Assembly: GCA_035415725.1 (NCBI GenBank)
Contig: DAOOGN010000149.1
Location: forward strand, 1 to 5,830
Length of the DNA: 5,830 nucleotides
Source of the DNA: DSWT01 sp035415725
Lineage (GTDB): Bacteria; Chloroflexota; Anaerolineae; B4-G1; SLSP01
Direction: 5' to 3'
In this document: piece after piece, positions 1 to 5,830 of the stretch
How the letters are laid out: the number at the start of each line of letters is the position of its first letter
How positions within the stretch are numbered: position 1 is the first letter of the stretch
Program-made: the position numbers and the translations under genes
The notes under the pieces: model-generated
The model's input: only the letters and a program-made list of their open reading frames with translations
Told to the model about the DNA's origin: nothing
Databases searched by the model: none

Positions 1-1
1 A

Positions 2-49
2 CCTGGCATAGGGAATAAGTGGCTTCGTCAGGTTTACGAGCCTGAATAG
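2..49 (+). CDS. Possible C-terminal tail of an upstream gene (partial)
   Basis: One frame is open from the left edge for 15 codons, reads PGIGNKWLRQVYEPE and stops at TAG (47-49), 23 bases before the next start codon. The composition would suit the end of a protein, and the close spacing would suit a gene co-transcribed with the solute-binding protein. However, 15 codons stay open by chance about half the time, and no family can be recognised from so little. This is a weak call; the stretch may simply be intergenic. Confidence 0.25.
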   Translation, partial: PGIGNKWLRQVYEPE

Positions 50-72
50 ATACTTTTCAAGGGAGTCAAGAT

Positions 73-1749
73 ATGTTTCGTCGAATCGGCTGGCAAATGC
101 TCCTGGTAGGGATGGGCTTTCTGATTGCCGCGGCTGTCCTCACTTATTTGGCTACCACCTACACCACCGAGTTTCGCCCGGCCAATGGCGGCACGTATGT
201 AGAGAGCGTGGGCGGGTATCCACAGTCGCTCAATCCATTGCTGAGTCTCTACAATGATGCGGACAGCGATGTTGTGTCATTGGTGTTCAGTGGGATGACG
301 CGCATGGGGATGTCGGGCGCCGTCGAACCCGATCTGGCTAAGAGCTGGGAAATCGATCCCAGCGGTATCACGTATACCTTTCAACTCAACCCGAACGTCC
401 TGTGGCACGACGGCTACTACTTCACCGCTGATGATGTGCTCTTCACCATCGGGCTACTCCAAGACCCCGATTATCCAGGCCCGGCGGACATTGGGGCGCT
501 ATGGCGCTCGGTGAAAGCCACCAAAAAAGATGATTATACCGTGCAAATAGCCCTGGAAGAGCCTTATGCGCCCTTTCTGGATTACACCACGGTAGGACTG
601 TTGCCGGCACACAAGTTGAGCGGCATTCGCGCCGCCGATTTGCCGGCCCTGGAATTCAACCGGCAGGCCATTGGCACCGGTCCTTTTCGTATGACGGAGG
701 TGGAAACGGAGGCCGGGCAGATCACATCCATCACCTTCAAACGTTTTCCCCGTTATTATGGAACCGCACCTTACCTGGAAAACATTGTCTTGCGCTTCTA
801 CCCTACGCCGCGGGCTGCTTTCGAAGCCTATCAAGATGGAATTGTGGAAGGGGTCGCTCGCATCACATTGGATATTCTGCCTCAGGCTTTTACTAATGAA
901 AACTTGAAATTGCACTCGGCGGAAACCGCCGAGATGGTTATGCTCTATTTTAACGAGTCGGTGACCGACACCTTGCCCTTCAATACGACGCAGGTGCGCC
1001 AGGCTCTGTTCTATGCCCTGGATCGTCAGGCTATCGTGGATAACGTGTTAATGGGACAGGCGATCATTCCCCAAACGCCGTTGTTGCCCGGCACGTGGGC
1101 CTACAATACGGAAGGCGTTCCACTCTACACCTACAACCCCCAACAGGCGCTGGATCTCCTGGCGGAAGCCGGCTGGCGTCGCGATCCCACCACGGGGATA
1201 CTGCGCCATACTGCCGGTGTGCCGTTGACCTTCTCGTTGATGGTCGCCAATGAAGATCAAGACCTGGCGGTGGCGCAAGAGATCGTCGCCCAGTGGGCGC
1301 GTATAGGGGTCTCGGCGACGGTGCAGGGCGTACCCCCTCTGGCGTTCAGCGGCGTTTTGGAGTCCCGAAGTTATGAGGCCGCACTGGTGCACCTGGTGCT
1401 TCCCGGCGACCCTGACCCTTATCCCTTCTGGCATGAGACTCAGGCGTTGGTCGGCCAGGGACAGAATTATGCTGGTTTTCAACATCGGCGGATCAGCGAG
1501 GTCATTGAACAGGCGCGGGTCACGATCAATCCGCAGCAGCGACTGACGCTATACCACGAATTTCAACAATTGTTCATGGGAGAAGTCCCCGCCATCCCCT
1601 TATATGTGCCGGTTTACACCTATGCCATCGACATGCGGGTCAACGGCGATCAAATTGGGCCTCTGATGCATAGCGGGGATCGTTTCCGTACCGTTGCCGA
1701 TTGGTATGTTCTGCAACGTCGTGTGGTAGCCAGCCGGCAACAACCGTGA
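73..1749 (+). CDS. Peptide/nickel-type ABC transporter solute-binding protein (family 5), membrane-anchored
   Basis: This 558-residue protein is an extracytoplasmic solute-binding protein of the SBP_bac_5 (DppA/OppA/NikA) family, which delivers peptides or related solutes to an ABC permease. Residues 1-8 are positively charged, and about 8-28 form one hydrophobic segment. The mature domain opens at GGTY (39-42). Family landmarks are PDLAKSWE (86-93), the LWHDGYYFTADDV stretch (about 110-122), GTGPF (201-205) and RQALFYALDR (309-318), with the usual VPAIPLYVP strand near the C-terminus. No cysteine occurs anywhere, so there is no lipobox; the N-terminal segment probably stays as an anchor, or is a signal peptide whose cleavage site I cannot place. 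The ATG is preceded by GGGAG (61-65) at 7 bases. No permease or ATPase gene lies nearby, so this is an orphan binding protein here or the end of an operon that begins to the left. The ligand cannot be read from the sequence. Confidence 0.9.
   Translation: MFRRIGWQMLLVGMGFLIAAAVLTYLATTYTTEFRPANGGTYVESVGGYPQSLNPLLSLYNDADSDVVSLVFSGMTRMGMSGAVEPDLAKSWEIDPSGITYTFQLNPNVLWHDGYYFTADDVLFTIGLLQDPDYPGPADIGALWRSVKATKKDDYTVQIALEEPYAPFLDYTTVGLLPAHKLSGIRAADLPALEFNRQAIGTGPFRMTEVETEAGQITSITFKRFPRYYGTAPYLENIVLRFYPTPRAAFEAYQDGIVEGVARITLDILPQAFTNENLKLHSAETAEMVMLYFNESVTDTLPFNTTQVRQALFYALDRQAIVDNVLMGQAIIPQTPLLPGTWAYNTEGVPLYTYNPQQALDLLAEAGWRRDPTTGILRHTAGVPLTFSLMVANEDQDLAVAQEIVAQWARIGVSATVQGVPPLAFSGVLESRSYEAALVHLVLPGDPDPYPFWHETQALVGQGQNYAGFQHRRISEVIEQARVTINPQQRLTLYHEFQQLFMGEVPAIPLYVPVYTYAIDMRVNGDQIGPLMHSGDRFRTVADWYVLQRRVVASRQQP
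915..933 (+). repeat. Perfect intragenic hairpin in the binding-protein gene
   Basis: CTCGGCGG (915-922) and CCGCCGAG (926-933) form a perfect 8-bp GC-rich stem closed by AAA. It lies inside the coding region and is translated as ordinary residues around SAETAE. It may be only a by-product of codon choice, and no U-tract follows. Confidence 0.6.
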
Positions 1750-1777
1750 GGAACGGGGTCGAATATCAAATTGTCTC

Positions 1778-1805
1778 TTGTCTCTCATGTATTTTTGTGT
1801 ATAAT
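1778..1805 (+). promoter_or_regulatory. Sigma-70-type promoter for ppdK
   Basis: A consensus -10 box TATAAT (1800-1805) lies 16 bases downstream of a -35-like TTGTCT (1778-1783). Transcription would start near 1812 and leave a leader of about 30 bases before the ppdK start codon at 1842. The promoter sits in the 92-base gap after the binding-protein stop codon, so ppdK can be transcribed independently of the gene before it. The -35 box lies in a tandem heptamer TTGTCTC (1771-1777 and 1778-1784); the first copy is too far from the -10 box (23 bases) to serve as a normal -35. The match is by eye and untested. Confidence 0.7.
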
Positions 1806-1830
1806 AACGCCGTTGATGCTAACCAAGTTT

Positions 1831-1836
1831 GGGAGG
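1831..1836 (+). promoter_or_regulatory. Ribosome binding site that fixes the ppdK start
   Basis: GGGAGG ends 5 bases before the ATG at 1842. The frame stays open further upstream, to an ATG at 1701 inside the binding-protein gene. That longer start would place the promoter and this site inside the coding region and add 47 residues unlike any PPDK. The protein beginning MSKKWVYL at 1842 matches the usual PPDK N-terminus. Confidence 0.9.
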
Positions 1837-1841
1837 AAAAT

Positions 1842-4781
<2,940 letters not shown>

Positions 4782-4801
4782 ATTGCGGATGATTTGTCAC
4801 C

Positions 4802-4841
4802 AACGACAAGCAGCGCTCGGGGCAGGGCGCTGCTTGTCGTT
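4802..4841 (+). terminator. Strong hairpin after ppdK, possible terminator or mRNA 3'-end structure
   Basis: AACGACAAGCAGCGC (4802-4816) pairs perfectly with GCGCTGCTTGTCGTT (4827-4841), giving a 15-bp stem and a 10-base loop. ACC just before and GGT just after can extend it past a two-base bulge. It begins 21 bases after the ppdK stop codon, where a terminator would be expected. No T-run follows on either strand, so it is not a classic intrinsic terminator. It may be a U-less terminator, a barrier that protects the mRNA 3' end, or a processing site between ppdK and the next gene. Confidence 0.6.
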
Positions 4842-4920
4842 CTGGTAACGGTTGGATGAAAGAGGGCGAGGTGTTTAGACCTGTCAGAGCTGCCGGTCGG
4901 ATTAGGGAATAAACCGGAGA

Positions 4921-4942
4921 GGGCGAATTGCCGATTCGTCCC
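4921..4942 (+). promoter_or_regulatory. Small hairpin abutting the ribosome binding site of the HD gene
   Basis: GGGCGAAT (4921-4928) can pair with ATTCG-T-CCC (4934-4942) through eight pairs and one bulged T, with a five-base loop. The 3' arm ends exactly one base before the AGGAG ribosome binding site at 4943. Folding could influence access to that site, but this is inference from position only. Confidence 0.35.
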
Positions 4943-4947
4943 AGGAG
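4943..4947 (+). promoter_or_regulatory. Ribosome binding site supporting the GTG start of the HD gene
   Basis: AGGAG ends 8 bases before GTG at 4956. No ATG in this frame occurs before about residue 104, well past the first conserved histidines and the HD motif, so the GTG start is the only reasonable one. Confidence 0.8.
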
Positions 4948-4955
4948 CCTTAAGG

Positions 4956-5582
4956 GTGAGTAAGCCAGATTGGGAAGGGGCGAAGACATATATATTGGCG
5001 CGTTTGGAACGGGGACTATCACCCGATTTGCGCTATCACAATATCCATCACACCCGCGACGATGTCCTGCCGGCGGTGGAACGGCTGGCGGCGTTGGCGA
5101 ACGTGCCGGAGGCGGATTCGTTGTTGTTGCGCACCGCTGCCCTCTACCATGACACCGGCTACTTAGAACAATACACGAACCATGAATCCGTGGGCGTACG
5201 CATCGCCCAGGAGACACTGCCGGATTTTGGTTATTCCCCTGACCAGATTGCCGTTGTCACGCGGATGATCCTGGCGACCGGCATGCCTCAGACGCCAAAA
5301 ACCTTTTTGGAAGCCCTCCTATGCGACGCCGATCTTGATTCTCTGGGACGTGAAGATTATCTGCTCACCAGTCACAATCTGTATGCCGAACTGGAGACTC
5401 GTGGTGCGTCCATCACCCCTGAAGCATGGTATCGGCGGCAGTTGGATTTTCTCTCGGCCCACACCTACTTTACCGACGTGGCGCAGAATTTGCGCAATAA
5501 CGGCAAACAGGAGAATATCCTGCTGCTCCATAAACTGCTTGCTACGTTAGGGTCCCCGCCTGACAAAGTCCAGAAAAAGTAA
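4956..5582 (+). CDS. Stand-alone HD-superfamily metal-dependent phosphohydrolase
   Basis: This 208-residue soluble protein has the HD-superfamily pattern of metal ligands. YHNIHHT (27-33) supplies the first histidine (probably H32), LYHDTGY (63-69) carries the H65-D66 pair, and LLCDADLDSLGR (121-132) carries the last aspartate (D124 or D126). NHES (75-78) and ILATGMPQTP (105-114) also fit a group of small single-domain HD proteins that I recall as having NHE, AT-x-x-PQTP and LCDADLD-x-LGR motifs; it also resembles predicted HD phosphohydrolases of the COG4339 type. The family hydrolyses phosphate mono- or diesters or nucleotides using bound metal ions, but the substrate of this group is unknown to me. 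There is no signal peptide or membrane segment. Translation starts at GTG. The gene follows ppdK by 174 bases with a strong hairpin between them, so co-expression is uncertain, and I found no convincing promoter of its own. Confidence 0.88.
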   Translation: MSKPDWEGAKTYILARLERGLSPDLRYHNIHHTRDDVLPAVERLAALANVPEADSLLLRTAALYHDTGYLEQYTNHESVGVRIAQETLPDFGYSPDQIAVVTRMILATGMPQTPKTFLEALLCDADLDSLGREDYLLTSHNLYAELETRGASITPEAWYRRQLDFLSAHTYFTDVAQNLRNNGKQENILLLHKLLATLGSPPDKVQKK

Positions 5583-5706
5583 CTATGCAGCCGCCCTTAC
5601 CGGGTTGCGCACGAGACTTTGGGGATGGTACGTCATGCGTGGACACGGCAGCCATAGGTGCTGACCCTCTCAGCCCCCCCCTACAAAAATCCACTCCAAA
5701 AGTCCC

Positions 5707-5734
5707 CTTCCTCCCGCGCTAACGCGAGGGGAAG
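5707..5734. repeat. Imperfect palindrome downstream of the HD gene (REP-like or terminator-like)
   Basis: CTTCCTCCCGCG (5707-5718) and CGCGAGGGGAAG (5723-5734) form a 12-position stem around a CTAA loop, with one C/A mismatch and one G-T wobble. Such C-rich/G-rich intergenic palindromes often occur in many copies in Chloroflexota genomes, but copy number cannot be judged from one window. No T-run follows on the + strand, so a REP-like element is as likely as a terminator. Confidence 0.45.
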
Positions 5735-5751
5735 TGACCCTAGGACCCCAT

Positions 5752-5769
5752 AAAAAAACGTCAACGTTT
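5752..5769 (-). terminator. Weak terminator-like element for minus-strand transcription
   Basis: AAACGT (5756-5761) and ACGTTT (5764-5769) form a short inverted repeat next to an A7 run (5752-5758). Read on the minus strand this is a small hairpin followed by seven Ts, the layout of an intrinsic terminator for a gene entering from the right. The stem is short, AT-rich and overlaps the T-run, so it may have no function. Confidence 0.2.
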
Positions 5770-5830
5770 CTCAAGCGTATCTATCTCGACAATGTTAGAT
5801 TAGGTTTGAGATCGCTGAGTGCGTTGGGCT

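Larger units (their letters stand above)
5583..5830. other. Gene-free stretch with short palindromes at the right edge
   Basis: No coding region with a credible start and ribosome binding site is visible on either strand in these 248 bases, and no tRNA or other RNA gene is recognisable. The stretch holds a short GCTGA/TCAGC inverted repeat (5660-5674), a C8 run (5674-5681), a longer imperfect palindrome (5707-5734) and an A7 run beside a small inverted repeat (5752-5769). The composition, rich in C and A runs, differs from the genes to the left. The next gene presumably lies beyond the window. Confidence 0.6.

Noticed and set aside
1..72. A promoter for the binding-protein gene
   Set aside because: TAGATA (47-52) resembles a -10 box, but no -35 box at a proper distance is visible and the region may still be coding for an upstream gene.
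1701..1841. An ATG at 1701 that would extend PPDK by 47 residues
   Set aside because: It lies inside the binding-protein gene, lacks a good ribosome binding site, and the added residues are cysteine-rich and unlike a PPDK N-terminus. The promoter and GGGAGG site point to 1842.
4852..4879. TTGGAT and TTTAGA with a 16-base spacer as a promoter for the HD gene
   Set aside because: Each box matches the consensus at only about three of six positions, which is expected by chance in a gap of this size.

Overview
The window looks like an ordinary stretch of bacterial chromosome with moderate-to-high GC. It carries three complete genes, all on the + strand, with short gaps between them. The best guess for the host is a member of Chloroflexota, class Anaerolineae or close to it. 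That guess is inference: the solute-binding protein has a cysteine-free, membrane-anchored N-terminus followed by a GGTYVE-type start to the mature domain, a style I associate with that group, and no lineage marker gene is present.

Layout. Bases 1-72 hold at most the last 15 codons of an upstream gene, then a ribosome binding site. Bases 73-1749 encode a family 5 (peptide/nickel type) ABC transporter solute-binding protein with no permease or ATPase genes beside it. Bases 1750-1841 are a short gap with a strong sigma-70-type promoter and a clear Shine-Dalgarno site. Bases 1842-4781 encode pyruvate, phosphate dikinase (ppdK). It is complete in all catalytic residues I can place, but about 105 residues longer than the classic bacterial enzyme, mostly because of three insertions around the start of the C-terminal TIM barrel. 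Bases 4782-4955 hold a perfect 15-bp hairpin just after ppdK and a smaller hairpin touching the next ribosome binding site. Bases 4956-5582 encode a stand-alone HD-superfamily metal-dependent phosphohydrolase starting at GTG. Bases 5583-5830 contain no gene I can support, only short palindromes, a C8 run and an A7 run.

How the genes fit together. The binding protein would capture peptides or a similar solute outside the membrane. PPDK interconverts pyruvate and phosphoenolpyruvate and so links glycolysis and gluconeogenesis. The HD protein probably hydrolyses a phosphorylated small molecule that cannot be named from sequence. The promoter upstream of ppdK and the hairpin after it suggest ppdK is largely its own transcription unit, so I do not claim a shared pathway. 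I found no evidence of a mobile element, CRISPR array, RNA gene, defence island or new multi-gene system. The points most worth a second look are the enlarged PPDK and its PEP-synthase-like phosphohistidine loop.
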